Assembly (NCBI RefSeq): GCF_016583905.1
Contig: NZ_NRRY01000006.1
Coordinates: forward strand, 84,420-148,419
DNA length: 64,000 nt
Source of the DNA: Lamprobacter modestohalophilus
GTDB lineage: Bacteria > Pseudomonadota > Gammaproteobacteria > Chromatiales > Chromatiaceae
Direction: 5' to 3'
A program made the position numbers and the translations under genes. Below the pieces are notes generated by a model, which worked only from the letters and a program-made list of their open reading frames with translations, did not search any database and was not told the origin of the DNA. This document shows positions 40,294 to 48,934 of the stretch, one piece after another. Position 1 is the first letter of the stretch, and every line of letters starts with the position of its first letter.

Positions 40294-41541
40294 ATGGCGG
40301 CGCGCAACTGGACCCTGCCCGACATCCAGAACCTGAGCAAGGAGCAGGAGCGCGCCCGCTTGCTGCCGCGTGAAGGCTGCCATCTGATCGTCGGTGGACC
40401 CGGCACCGGCAAATCGGTGCTCGCCCTGCTGCGCACCCGCCGTCATCATCGCGAACGAGGGGCGCAGGATTACGTCTTCCTGGTCTACAACCGGCTGTTG
40501 TTGGAGGCGAGCCGCGAGCTGGTCGGCGGCGCGGTCAACGCGCATCCCTGGATCAGCTGGTTTCGCGCCATGTTCAAGCGGGCCTTGGCGAAGCAGGCCT
40601 CGTCTCAGCAGGCCTCGTCTCAGCAGGCCAGGTCGAAGCCGGCCTTGTCGGGGTTCTATGCCCAGGTCGCTGGACAAGGCTATCGTCTTGATTGGACCGC
40701 GATCCATGACGCCATCGCCAGCGCGGTCGAGCTGCCAGCGCCCTTGACGCCTTTCGTGATCATCGATGAGGGGCAGGATATGCCGCGCGACTTCTATCAG
40801 GCGCTGGCACAGCTGGGGTTTGAGCATGTCTATGTGGTCGCCGACCAGAATCAGCAGATCACCGACGAGTGCAGCACGCTGAGCGAGATTGCGACGGCGC
40901 TGGATATCGATGCTCGAGACCGCATCGAGCTGACCGAAAACTATCGCAACTGCGATCGCATCGCCCGCCTGGCGCTGGCCTTTTGCGTCGAGGATCTGGC
41001 CAGCCCTTGCGTCAAGCTGCCAAGCGCACGCCCCTGTGCGCGGGCGCCGATCCTAGTGGACTATGGCGCCGGCTGTCGTTGGAGCGCCGAGCAGCTCATC
41101 ATGCGGATGCTGAAGCTGGCCGATCGTGATCCGGCGAAGCTGATCGGCATCATCACGCCGAACAACCAACGCCGTGAGTATTGGTTTCAGGCATTACGAC
41201 AGCCGCGGCATGATCTGCACCTCGACCACAGACCTCCTCGGGTTCTGACCTATGCCTCGGGGCTTGAGGATGGCGACCATCGCTTCTCCGAAGGCGGCCT
41301 GTTCGTCATCAACGCCCAGTCGGCGAAGGGGCTCGAGTTCGATATCGTCTTCCTCGCCGACATCCATGAGTATCCTTGCCAGCTTGAGAACAAGGCCTGG
41401 ATGGATGACCTGAGGCGGCGCTTCTACGTGATGGTCTCCAGGGCGCGGGAACAGGTGATCCTGCTGCGCCAAGCCGGCCAGGAGTGCCCGATCGAGGCGA
41501 TCCTACCGAATGATCCGGACATCCTCAGACGTTGGAGATGA
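40294..41541 (+). CDS. SF1-like (UvrD-type) helicase/ATPase of the DrmAB cassette
   Basis: 415 residues. Motifs: LIVGGPGTGKSVLALLR (Walker A, about 31-47), FVIIDEGQDMPRDFYQAL (about 152-169), ELTENYRNC, and the C-terminal AQSAKGLEFDIVFLADIHEY and RRRFYVMVSRAREQVILL. It is much shorter than UvrD and lacks most of the accessory subdomains, resembling the ATPase half of NERD-helicase proteins. It carries a short in-frame repeat (QASSQQASSQQA) near residue 100. The gene begins five bases after drmB and ends in an ATGA overlap with the next gene, so it is part of the same operon. It is not a component of described DISARM types. Confidence 0.82.
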   Translation: MAARNWTLPDIQNLSKEQERARLLPREGCHLIVGGPGTGKSVLALLRTRRHHRERGAQDYVFLVYNRLLLEASRELVGGAVNAHPWISWFRAMFKRALAKQASSQQASSQQARSKPALSGFYAQVAGQGYRLDWTAIHDAIASAVELPAPLTPFVIIDEGQDMPRDFYQALAQLGFEHVYVVADQNQQITDECSTLSEIATALDIDARDRIELTENYRNCDRIARLALAFCVEDLASPCVKLPSARPCARAPILVDYGAGCRWSAEQLIMRMLKLADRDPAKLIGIITPNNQRREYWFQALRQPRHDLHLDHRPPRVLTYASGLEDGDHRFSEGGLFVINAQSAKGLEFDIVFLADIHEYPCQLENKAWMDDLRRRFYVMVSRAREQVILLRQAGQECPIEAILPNDPDILRRWR

Positions 41542-43499
41542 TAGTGGCCGACCCCGAGAAACCTTCCCTGGAATTGACCCAGCCAGCGAGTGCTGCGGCG
41601 CCGACTGCGGCAGGGAGCGCGACTGCAGCGCCGACTGCGACTGCGGCCGGAACCGCTCATGCGACTGCGGTGCCGGCTGCCGCTGCCGTATCGGCTGCCG
41701 CGCCGGGGCGAGCGCGATCGGAGCCTTGGTATCTGGTGACCAATCAGCTCAACCTGATGTACCTGCTGGCCATGGGCCTGGTGACCGGTCCCAAGGGCTT
41801 TGGCCGCAAGTATTACGCCGATACGCTCGCTTGGGCGCCGGGCTGGATTCCGTTGTTTGCCGACGGTATCCCACCGGCGGCCCTGGCGCAGGTCACCTCC
41901 GAAGCGGACCATCTGCAGCCGGTGATCGCCAGCTTTGACCTGGGCGCGCTGCGGGGTCCGATCCAGGCGCTCGACCCACAGGGCCGGTTGCGAGCCCTGC
42001 AATGGCCCGAGGAGGCGCAGGGCGACGAAACCCTGCTCTTTATCCCCGCGCCGCTGCCGATCGGCTGGCTGCAAGCGATCATCTTTGCGTCCAAGGAGCA
42101 GAAGGCGCTGATCCGCGAGCAAGCCGCCGATTATGCCAACGTCCCCCTCGGTGCTTACAAGCAGCGCGTCAACGCGCGACTGTTCGCCGCGGCGTCGAAG
42201 TCGGCATCGGCATCGGCATCGGCCTTGGCATCGGCTTTGGCATCGGCCTTGGCATTGAGATCCGCGTCGACATTCGAATCGGCATTGAACTCTCCATCGG
42301 CATTGAGATCCGCCTTGACATCCGAATCGGCATTGAGTTCTCCATCGGCATGGGCATCGGCATCGCTGTCAGCATTGATCTTGCCCGAGCCGATTGATGG
42401 GCTGTCGCTACCGTTGCCGGATCAAGACGCGTCGGTGCAGCAGGTCTCCGCGGTCGGCGCGGTGCAGGCGATGCTGGTCGGGCTTGGCAATCGCGGTGAC
42501 GCCCTGGTGACTGCGGGGCAATCGCTGAGCGATCCTGAACTGCCCAAGCCTGAGCTGCCCAAACCTGGGCTGACCGACCCGGAGGAGACGGCAGCGCAGT
42601 CGTCCGTCGAAGACCCGCTGCTGCGTGCGCTGCTGACCTGGGCGCTGGGCGAGAACAGCGCGGCAAACGCCGATCTGCATGGCCGCATCCTGGCGCGGTT
42701 GCTCAGCGCGATCGTTGATGTTAAGACTCAGGCCGACGAGGCGCCAGCGGGCGAGGGCTGCCCGCCGGACATCCAGCAGGTCATCTTGGATCTGCTCGAG
42801 GCCGAACGGACCAGGCTCGCGGAGCCGAAATGGCAGGAGGCCCTGAAACGACTGATTGCCGATCTGAAGGGATGCCTTGGGCTGGGCGACGCGACCATCT
42901 CCGAGCTGTTCCAGCGCCATCAAAAGCCGTTCTCCCGCGGCCTGCTGCTCTTCTTCCTGCGTCAGCGCGGTCAGGAATTGCTCGAGCTTTCGGAGCGCTT
43001 CGATCAGCCCCTGTTGACCGATCAGGATCTGGTGGTGGCGGCAGCCCTGTTCGGTGCCCGTAGTGGTTGGCTGGAACTGCCAGGGTCGATCAAAGACCTG
43101 CCAGGCCTGAGCTCGGCGATTACCCATCGCATGGCCGCGCTGGCGCACCGGCAGCGCGGGACCGGTCTTGAATTAGGGTCTGCACCGGCACGCGTCGAGC
43201 CGCTGCGCGAACTGATGACGAGAAAGGGCGGGGGAGGTGGCTTGAGCAAGCGGCAGCAGGAAGGCGCCCTTGCGCTGGCCCGTGGCATGGGCTGGCAGGA
43301 GGTTCTGAAGACCAGAATTAGCCTCGGCAAAGGGGATTACCGGCTGCAGGTTGCTGGCAATGGCGTTCAGCTGCTGCTCGATGGTGAGGTCAAGGCGGTG
43401 ACCGTGGATGTCGATCAGGCGCGATTGCTTGAGCTGCTGGCGCGTACGGCGATTCCAAGCCGCATTGATGCTGAGGTGCGAAAGCGGTTGAGGGGATGA
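41538..43499 (+). CDS. Unrecognised 653-residue protein of the DrmAB cassette
   Basis: No family recognised. After an Ala/Thr/Pro-rich N-terminus, the conserved-looking part is [20 protein letters not shown], then [21 protein letters not shown] Ser/Ala/Leu-rich repeat region (about 216-285, containing a 48-base tandem duplication) and a charged, helical C-terminal half follow, ending with [20 protein letters not shown]. No nuclease, methylase, phospholipase D or ATPase motif is evident. ATG 41538 overlaps the stop of the upstream helicase. Because it is coupled to the drmAB-helicase genes, it may be the specificity or effector part of the system. Confidence 0.75.
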   Translation: MIVADPEKPSLELTQPASAAAPTAAGSATAAPTATAAGTAHATAVPAAAAVSAAAPGRARSEPWYLVTNQLNLMYLLAMGLVTGPKGFGRKYYADTLAWAPGWIPLFADGIPPAALAQVTSEADHLQPVIASFDLGALRGPIQALDPQGRLRALQWPEEAQGDETLLFIPAPLPIGWLQAIIFASKEQKALIREQAADYANVPLGAYKQRVNARLFAAASKSASASASALASALASALALRSASTFESALNSPSALRSALTSESALSSPSAWASASLSALILPEPIDGLSLPLPDQDASVQQVSAVGAVQAMLVGLGNRGDALVTAGQSLSDPELPKPELPKPGLTDPEETAAQSSVEDPLLRALLTWALGENSAANADLHGRILARLLSAIVDVKTQADEAPAGEGCPPDIQQVILDLLEAERTRLAEPKWQEALKRLIADLKGCLGLGDATISELFQRHQKPFSRGLLLFFLRQRGQELLELSERFDQPLLTDQDLVVAAALFGARSGWLELPGSIKDLPGLSSAITHRMAALAHRQRGTGLELGSAPARVEPLRELMTRKGGGGGLSKRQQEGALALARGMGWQEVLKTRISLGKGDYRLQVAGNGVQLLLDGEVKAVTVDVDQARLLELLARTAIPSRIDAEVRKRLRG

Positions 43500-43640
43500 A
43501 GGTGATCTCAAAATGACAACTGGGCGCTGCAGAGATTCAATCATCGATTGGACTGAAAGGGCCCCCTTAGCTGCCCGATACTCATCAGTGGGCACGGGCC
43601 GTTCGATTGCCACTTGTCGGATGATTGCTCAGGCGCAACG

Positions 43641-45320
43641 ATGAAACTCATCCCCTCAACACCGCGGGAGACCAAGAGCAGCGCCGAGCGCCGCCTGTTC
43701 GACCGGCTACGAACGGCATTCGAGCCGGATCAGCCCTTCGAGCCAGATCAGCCCTTCCAGCGGAATCAGCCCTCTGGTCGGGAGCAAGCGCCCTTCGAGC
43801 CTGGTCAGCACGCCCCATTGACTGCCTTTCATTCGCTGAATCTGACCCGCCACGCCTATAAGCGCTTCGGCGAGATCGATTTCGTCATCGTCGGGCCACA
43901 GGGAATCTTGGTGTTGGAGGTCAAAGGGGGCGGCATCGCTTGCCATGCTGGCATCTGGTCTTCAAGGGATCGCAGCGGCACCTTGACGCGGCTGAAAGAG
44001 AGTCCGTTTCGACAGGCTGAATGGGCCATGCATGGCCTGCGCAGCCGCTTGGAGTCGGCGTTGCCGCCGGGCATTGTCGGGCAATTCCTCTGGGGCTATG
44101 GTGTCGTCTTTCCCGATTGCGATTGGTCCATTGAGGGGGCTGAGTGGGACCAGCCGATGATCGCCGACGCCAGGGCGAGCCGGAACATGACGTCTTGGCT
44201 CTCTGCGCTCTACCGTTATTGGCAGGAGCGGGAAGGCCGTCGGCGAGCGCCAGCATCCGCCGATGCGCTGGCGCAGGTGATCGGCTTCTTGCGCCCAGAG
44301 GTTGATGTCGGCATCCCGTTGCATGGTGTCTTAGAGGAACTGGAAACGCGTGTCGCTGCGCTGACCAAGGAGCAGATGGCGCTGCTCGATATCGTCGACG
44401 CCAATGCCCGAGTCCTCTGCAGCGGCGGCGCGGGCACCGGCAAGACCTTTCTGGCGCTCGAGTTGGCGCGTCGCTGGGCGGCCTCTGGTCGGCAGCTGCT
44501 GCTGGCCTGCCAATCACCCTGGCTGAAGCACTGGCTGGAGACGCGCTTCGCGATTCCAGGGGTCAGCGTCAGCGTTGCGAACACTGTGCGATCCGCCGCA
44601 CGGCGTGCCGGTGTCGATCGCTTTGATGCGTTGATCGTGGATGAAGGACAGGATCTGTTGAGCTTAGACAGGCTGCAGGCGCTCGATGGCATCCTCAGCG
44701 GCGGCTTGCAGGCTGGGCGCTGGTGCTTCTTCCACGATGTCAATCATCAAGCCGGCTATTTCGGCCAGCCTGACCCCGCTGCATTGGCGCTGTTGGAATC
44801 CTGCGCTGCGGCGAAGATGCCACTGACGCGCAACTGCCGGAACACGCGCCAGATCATGGGGCATATTCAGTCCAGGTTAGGCTTGGCGATGGGCACGCGC
44901 GGCACCGGCGATGGTCCGGAGGTGGTCGGGCATCAGGTCAGGAGCAGCGAGGAGGCGGCTAGGCTGTTGGCCTCGGAGCTTGACCGGTTGATGGGTCGCG
45001 GAGGACTCTCGCCAAGCGAGATCACCATCCTCTCGCCGAAGCCCTTTGCCGACTCGACGGCGGCTCGCTTATCGGGAAAGCATACCGCTGAATTGATCGA
45101 GCTTGACGAATTCGCGCTGCGCCATTTTCCACCCGCAAAGGTCAGCTTTGCCGAGATCGTGAGCTTCAAGGGCCTGGAGAATGAGGCCGTGATCCTGATC
45201 GACCTGTGCCAGGCCGGTCAGGCACCGCGATCGATCGCGGATCAGTATGTCGGCATGAGCCGAGCTCGTTCATTGCTGATTGTGATTTCTGTTGTGGCTG
45301 ACCGGCGGAACAAGGAATGA
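43641..45320 (+). CDS. NERD nuclease-domain protein with SF1-like helicase domain
   Basis: 559 residues. The N-terminal NERD (nuclease-related) domain has the PD-(D/E)XK-type core GEIDFVIVGPQGILVLEVKG (about 77-96) with Asp and Glu-x-Lys. The helicase domain has VLCSGGAGTGKTFLALELAR (about 256-275), LIVDEGQDLLS (about 331-341), TRNCRNTRQI, SFKGLENEAVIL and QYVGMSRARSLLIV. There are tandem FEPDQP repeats near residues 30-45. ATG 43641 is preferred over TTG 43614. It is separated from the preceding gene by 141 bases but is co-directional. A nuclease-helicase is a natural effector for a DrmAB defence cassette. Confidence 0.85.
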   Translation: MKLIPSTPRETKSSAERRLFDRLRTAFEPDQPFEPDQPFQRNQPSGREQAPFEPGQHAPLTAFHSLNLTRHAYKRFGEIDFVIVGPQGILVLEVKGGGIACHAGIWSSRDRSGTLTRLKESPFRQAEWAMHGLRSRLESALPPGIVGQFLWGYGVVFPDCDWSIEGAEWDQPMIADARASRNMTSWLSALYRYWQEREGRRRAPASADALAQVIGFLRPEVDVGIPLHGVLEELETRVAALTKEQMALLDIVDANARVLCSGGAGTGKTFLALELARRWAASGRQLLLACQSPWLKHWLETRFAIPGVSVSVANTVRSAARRAGVDRFDALIVDEGQDLLSLDRLQALDGILSGGLQAGRWCFFHDVNHQAGYFGQPDPAALALLESCAAAKMPLTRNCRNTRQIMGHIQSRLGLAMGTRGTGDGPEVVGHQVRSSEEAARLLASELDRLMGRGGLSPSEITILSPKPFADSTAARLSGKHTAELIELDEFALRHFPPAKVSFAEIVSFKGLENEAVILIDLCQAGQAPRSIADQYVGMSRARSLLIVISVVADRRNKE

Positions 45321-45462
45321 TGATCGCATTGCAACCTTATCGTCTGAGCGAGCACCCTGCGGCGTGGTCGGCTTATCAGGGAAATTCCCTTGCCGTATGC
45401 AAGATGTTTAAGACGATAAGGGCGTCGCTGAGCAGATTGACGAAGACAATATAAGGCAGACG

Positions 45463-46419
45463 ATGACCAACGCACCGCTCCCCCCCGAACTCGAAGCACT
45501 GATCCCCCGCATCGGCCACACCCATCTGCGCCGGCGTCTCGGCCTCGAGCAAGAGCATGACGCCTTTGCCTTCAACCGCCCCGGTGCGCATTTCTTCTAT
45601 CCGGAGAACTGGTACTCGGTGCATGGCTTCATCCGCCACGCGCTCAGGCTCGTTGGGCTCTATCAGCGGGCGCAGGACAACACCCGCAAGATCCGTATTC
45701 AGCCGCATCGCTTGCTGATCCGTGGGCTGCCGGAGGCCTTCGTCGGCCTGCGCATCCTCCATCTGAGCGACCTGCATACCGATCTCGACCGGCGCATCAC
45801 CACCTCCATCGCCGAGCGCCTACAAGGGCTCAGTTATGATCTCTGTGTCCTGACCGGCGATTATCGCGCCAAGACCTACGGCCCGATCGACGAGGCGCTT
45901 TCTGGCATGGCCAGCATCCGCACCCAGCTGCAAGGCCCGGTCTATGCGGTGCTGGGCAACCACGACAGCATCCGTCTGGTGCCTGGCCTAGAGGCGATGC
46001 AGATCCAGATCCTCTTGAATGAGACTGCGGTGATCGAGCGTGACGGACAACGGCTGTACCTCGCCGGTATCGACGATGCGCACTACTACCAGGTGCACAA
46101 CATCGACAAGGTCGCCGCTGAGATCCCCGACGGTGCCGCCGCGCTGCTGCTCTCGCATACCCCGGAGATCTACCTGCATGCCGCCTATGCTGGCTTTGCC
46201 GCGATGCTCTGTGGCCATACCCATGGTGGCCAGATCTGTCTGCCTGGACAGATTGCGCTGTTTTGGGATGCGCGTTGCCCGCGGCGCCTCGCCGCTGGTG
46301 CCTGGGGGCATGGCGAGATGGTCGGCTATACCTCGATGGGTACCGGTTCATCGGTGGTTCCAGCGCGTCTCAACTGTTTGCCAGAGATCACCTTGCACGA
46401 GCTGGTTGCCTCGTCATAG
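45463..46419 (+). CDS. Metallophosphoesterase (YkuE-like)
   Basis: 318 residues of the calcineurin-like superfamily. All metal-ligand motifs are present: HLSDLHTD (D-x-H), LTGDY (GD), VLGNHDS (GNHD), LLLSHTPE and MLCGHTHGGQICLPG (GHTH). The N-terminal ~90 residues precede the catalytic domain. No membrane anchor is visible. The substrate is unknown; membrane-associated relatives hydrolyse UDP-sugars or phospholipid-linked phosphates. Confidence 0.88.
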   Translation: MTNAPLPPELEALIPRIGHTHLRRRLGLEQEHDAFAFNRPGAHFFYPENWYSVHGFIRHALRLVGLYQRAQDNTRKIRIQPHRLLIRGLPEAFVGLRILHLSDLHTDLDRRITTSIAERLQGLSYDLCVLTGDYRAKTYGPIDEALSGMASIRTQLQGPVYAVLGNHDSIRLVPGLEAMQIQILLNETAVIERDGQRLYLAGIDDAHYYQVHNIDKVAAEIPDGAAALLLSHTPEIYLHAAYAGFAAMLCGHTHGGQICLPGQIALFWDARCPRRLAAGAWGHGEMVGYTSMGTGSSVVPARLNCLPEITLHELVASS

Positions 46420-46456
46420 CAAGGTGACCGGCCTAGCGATCTGGCCGGCCTACGCG

Positions 46457-46951
46457 CTAGCGGTCGTCTGAGCGCAGTCGCCTCGGGAGCAGATTGGTCA
46501 GCAGCAGATGGATGATCAAAAACGTGCCGACCACGAGCCCCAGATCAATCCAGTCCAAATCCAGCCAGAAGGTTGCGATCAGCGCCGGAAACAGCGCTTC
46601 TGGAATCTGATCGAGTCCGGGCGCGTCGGTGCTCGAGGCGAGCCCGAGTCGGCGTTTCAGGAAGCTCGCCATCAGATCGCCCATCATCGCTGCGCCGCCG
46701 ACCGCCATCCCCAGCCAGACAGGCCAGCCAATGAGCAGCGCCAGCAGCGGGGTTGCGATCAGGGCCGCTGCGAGCCCACGCCAGGTCTTTGAAGGGCCGA
46801 GCAATGGCTGGCCGTTCGGCAGTTGCCAGCCGCTATCAACCGGTCGTGCATCTCGGCGCCCGAGCCAGTGCCCTAGCAGCCATGGCGCCGCGTTGGCGCC
46901 CGCGATGAGCGTGACCAATAGGAGATCAGTGATTATCCTTGAGGCTTCCAT
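46457..46951 (-). CDS. CDP-archaeol synthase-like (CarS/DUF46) membrane protein
   Basis: 164 residues and about four membrane helices. The family motifs GPSKTWRG (about 52-59), GGAAMMGDLMASFLKRRLG and PGLDQIPEALFPAL are well kept. Archaeal CarS transfers CMP to unsaturated archaeol; in bacteria such homologues are cytidylyltransferase-like membrane proteins of unproven substrate. It is convergent with the metallophosphoesterase gene, and the integron begins about 260 bases upstream of its start. Confidence 0.85.
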   Translation of the reverse strand: MEASRIITDLLLVTLIAGANAAPWLLGHWLGRRDARPVDSGWQLPNGQPLLGPSKTWRGLAAALIATPLLALLIGWPVWLGMAVGGAAMMGDLMASFLKRRLGLASSTDAPGLDQIPEALFPALIATFWLDLDWIDLGLVVGTFLIIHLLLTNLLPRRLRSDDR

Positions 46952-47212
46952 TGCTGTCAGGGTTTTTCTGTCAGCGGTAATAATATCGATTACATCAGCA
47001 AAGTAGCGTATAGAATACGCTGCTCCTTTAAAAATTCAGTTTGATAAAGTGCGATCCGTTTCAGCAGCCATCTGTGGCGTGGCCATTTTCTGCGCTATTA
47101 ACAGGGATTCGATACCAAAGCGTTTCAGATAAAATTTAGAAATCTCGTTTGTTATTCAAGATTGAAACTCAAAATCTCTCTTGTTTTTTTCGTTGGTTGT
47201 TAATTTTTCTTT

Positions 47213-47340
47213 GACTAACGCCATGCATAACGTATGGCTAAGGCGACCCAAACCGCGCTGGCACCATAGGCACCATAGCCTATAATTTAACCCCCAAGTT
47301 CGATGCGCGGTTTGGGGTCGCCTTGAGCCTTTTGTTAGCC
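47213..47340 (-). other. Integron attC site (distal)
   Basis: On the minus strand it runs from GGCTAAC (47340-47334, sharing the TAA stop of the upstream cassette gene) to GTTAGTC (47219-47213), 128 bases. Inside are long complementary arms, AAGGCGACCCCAAACCGCGC and GCGCGGTTTGGGTCGCCTT, differing by one bulged base, as needed for a folded single-strand attC. The terminal cores deviate slightly from RYYYAAC/GTTRRRY. Confidence 0.7.
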
Positions 47341-47958
47341 CCGTTGTATGTTTTGAAGCAGGAAATTCAGAGTTTCTGAACCTTTGGCGCTGAACAGCCA
47401 GAAGAAGCCAGACAAATTTAGCGCCACTGTTACCCAAAAAACAAACCTGAAAGATTCTTTCTTGGATTTGTGCCGCAACTTCTGTTGAGCTATTAGTGCG
47501 CCAGGCCAGCCGCCAGCTAAAGAAAGGAAATGCAACGTGCTTTCCTGTGTTCGCCATGCTCCTTTTTGCGCTGCCGATTTGTCTAATGCGTAGGCTCCAA
47601 AAGTTATTAGGCTTAGTGCAAGGTAAAACACCAGAATAATTGCTGGCAATTTACCTACAAGCACTGCAGCGCCAACTATTCCAAAAAATATTACAGCTAT
47701 CGCAATGAAAGCTGCCCCTGTTTTCTTCTTGTCTTGTTCTCGAAGTTTATCCCCTGTTAAAGTTGCGTTTGCGGCACATGGACGTCCCTGCTGATCAGAG
47801 GAAATATTGTATGTGACTATGTGTCCTAATTCTGGACGGCGGCTTCGATTTTTGAATGCTTTGATATGTACAAATACTTGCTTTCCTCCTGAAATAGGTG
47901 AAATAAAGCCATATCCTCTTTCCTCATTCCACGACGTCAGCGTTCCTTTAGTGCGCAT
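47335..47958 (-). CDS. Cold-shock domain plus DUF1294 membrane protein (cassette gene)
   Basis: 207 residues. The N-terminal cold-shock/OB domain (MRTKGTLTSWNEERGYGFIS, then VFVHIKAFKN) keeps the RNP-like aromatic residues. After a linker come membrane helices and the DUF1294 motif (YALDKSAAQKGAWRTQESTL, then LAGGWPGALIAQQKLRHKSK). This fusion is a known architecture and is often found in integron cassettes and on plasmids; its function is unknown. Low GC compared with the window and position between attC sites show that it is acquired. Its stop codon lies in the attC core. Confidence 0.88.
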   Translation of the reverse strand: MRTKGTLTSWNEERGYGFISPISGGKQVFVHIKAFKNRSRRPELGHIVTYNISSDQQGRPCAANATLTGDKLREQDKKKTGAAFIAIAVIFFGIVGAAVLVGKLPAIILVFYLALSLITFGAYALDKSAAQKGAWRTQESTLHFLSLAGGWPGALIAQQKLRHKSKKESFRFVFWVTVALNLSGFFWLFSAKGSETLNFLLQNIQRG

Positions 47959-47971
47959 ATGAGTTCTTCTT

Positions 47972-48041
47972 GGCTAACGCAACGTTCAGCCGAGCCGGTT
48001 AAGCGAGAGCGAAACCGGCTTCGGCTGGAGCACCGTTAGGC
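47972..48041 (-). other. Integron attC site (proximal)
   Basis: 70 bases on the minus strand from GCCTAAC (48041-48035) to GTTAGCC (47978-47972). It shows the standard attC plan: inner boxes CTCCAGCCGAAGCCGG and CCGGCTCGGCTGAACGTTGC, complementary with an extrahelical base, around a loop. It lies between the stop of the PIN/antitoxin cassette and the start of the DUF1294 cassette. This is the most typical site of the array. Confidence 0.88.
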
Positions 48042-48097
48042 GATTTGATTTGTTCGTATCGTTGCCTGGTAATCAATTCGACCCAGGCCCCTTTAAT

Positions 48098-48271
48098 TTA
48101 ACTCTCCGTCTTTTGGAGCAAGTGTTTCGGGCCGGGGTTAAGCACAGGGCGTTTTGATTGCAATTCCCGCTCTCGGAGTGCGGCAATAATGCGCCGTAGA
48201 TCATGTCCGTAAGCGGTGGCATGTTCTTCCCGATACTTTCGCATTTCCTCGACGATCGGGTCTTCAATCAT
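48098..48271 (-). CDS. Small putative antitoxin paired with PIN protein
   Basis: 57 residues: MIEDPIVEEMRKYREEHATA, then YGHDLRRIIAALRERE. A short helical protein of this kind commonly accompanies PIN-domain toxins in cassettes and acts as the antitoxin. The ATG at 48271 overlaps the PIN stop by eight bases, with the toxin gene first. It is assigned by position, size and sequence type. Confidence 0.68.
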   Translation of the reverse strand: MIEDPIVEEMRKYREEHATAYGHDLRRIIAALRERELQSKRPVLNPGPKHLLQKTES

Positions 48272-48746
48272 TAGATGTACCTCCAAGTTCTTCTGGCGAG
48301 CAAAGTAAGGGGCAAACGTAGCCGAGTGATTCCACGACACGAGTGATTAATTTCTTGGTTTCGGTGTTGTTGATATGCTTGAAGTTCCAGGTGAGCAGAT
48401 AATCTACTCCTTGGGTCGCAGCGATGGCAATGTGAAGGGCGTCATCTTCGCTGCCAGTGGGTATGGCATTTTCTGCAATGAGTTTTTCAGAAAGGAAGAG
48501 AGCGTTATCCGTAGCGGCAAGGCTTGGAATCTGTTCAATGAGCGCGAGTCGGCGTTTAGCAGCCGAAGGATCTCCGCGCCCGATTTCGTCTTCAACCAGA
48601 GCTGATACTCTCAAGTCAAAGCGCTGCCTATCACTTTCCCACCACTCAAGCGTCAGTGCTTGGCGGCCTGCGACGATGACATCGCGACTGGGACGGGAAA
48701 CCAGATAGCTGATTACCGAGGACTCAATGTAGACAACAGGCTTCAT
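48264..48746 (-). CDS. PIN-domain protein, VapC-like toxin (cassette gene)
   Basis: 160 residues from ATG 48746 (MKPVVYIESSVISYLVSRPS). It has a PIN fold with acidic residues at YIESSVISYL (where an Asp-type position is Glu), ALVEDEIGRGD, TGSEDDALHIAIAATQGVDY and a LLTWNFKHIN strand. PIN toxins are Mg-dependent RNases. A longer frame to 48845 crosses the attI-like region and is not a credible start. The gene sits first in the cassette array. Confidence 0.82.
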   Translation of the reverse strand: MKPVVYIESSVISYLVSRPSRDVIVAGRQALTLEWWESDRQRFDLRVSALVEDEIGRGDPSAAKRRLALIEQIPSLAATDNALFLSEKLIAENAIPTGSEDDALHIAIAATQGVDYLLTWNFKHINNTETKKLITRVVESLGYVCPLLCSPEELGGTSND

Positions 48747-48776
48747 TTGCTTTGGTTCGGTTGCGCATCTCTCGGA

Positions 48777-48843
48777 AGCTAACAGTTGATTAGGCAGAAT
48801 GTAGGTCAGGTGTACTAGGCAGATTCTGTCTATCTCGGTTAGC
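48777..48843 (-). other. Possible attI or degenerate attC
   Basis: Between the intI remnant and the first cassette, GCTAAC (48843-48838, minus strand) and GTTAGCT (48783-48777) bracket a stretch with two imperfect direct repeats (TCTGCCTAGTA and TCTGCCTAATC). A core GTTAGCT immediately upstream of the first cassette is where attI would be. There are no clean complementary arms, which favours attI over attC. Confidence 0.4.
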
Positions 48844-48934
48844 ATAGAATCCGCCTAGTTTGCCGTGAGGGTGCCTTGCCCCACTCTTAGATTAAACGCC
48901 ACCCCCGTTTCGTCCGCAGAACCGAAGCTAGCAA

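Noticed and set aside
45317..45454. 45-codon frame overlapping the NERD-gene stop by ATGA
   Set aside because: The overlap is suggestive, but the translation resembles nothing and the frame is short; chance is as likely.
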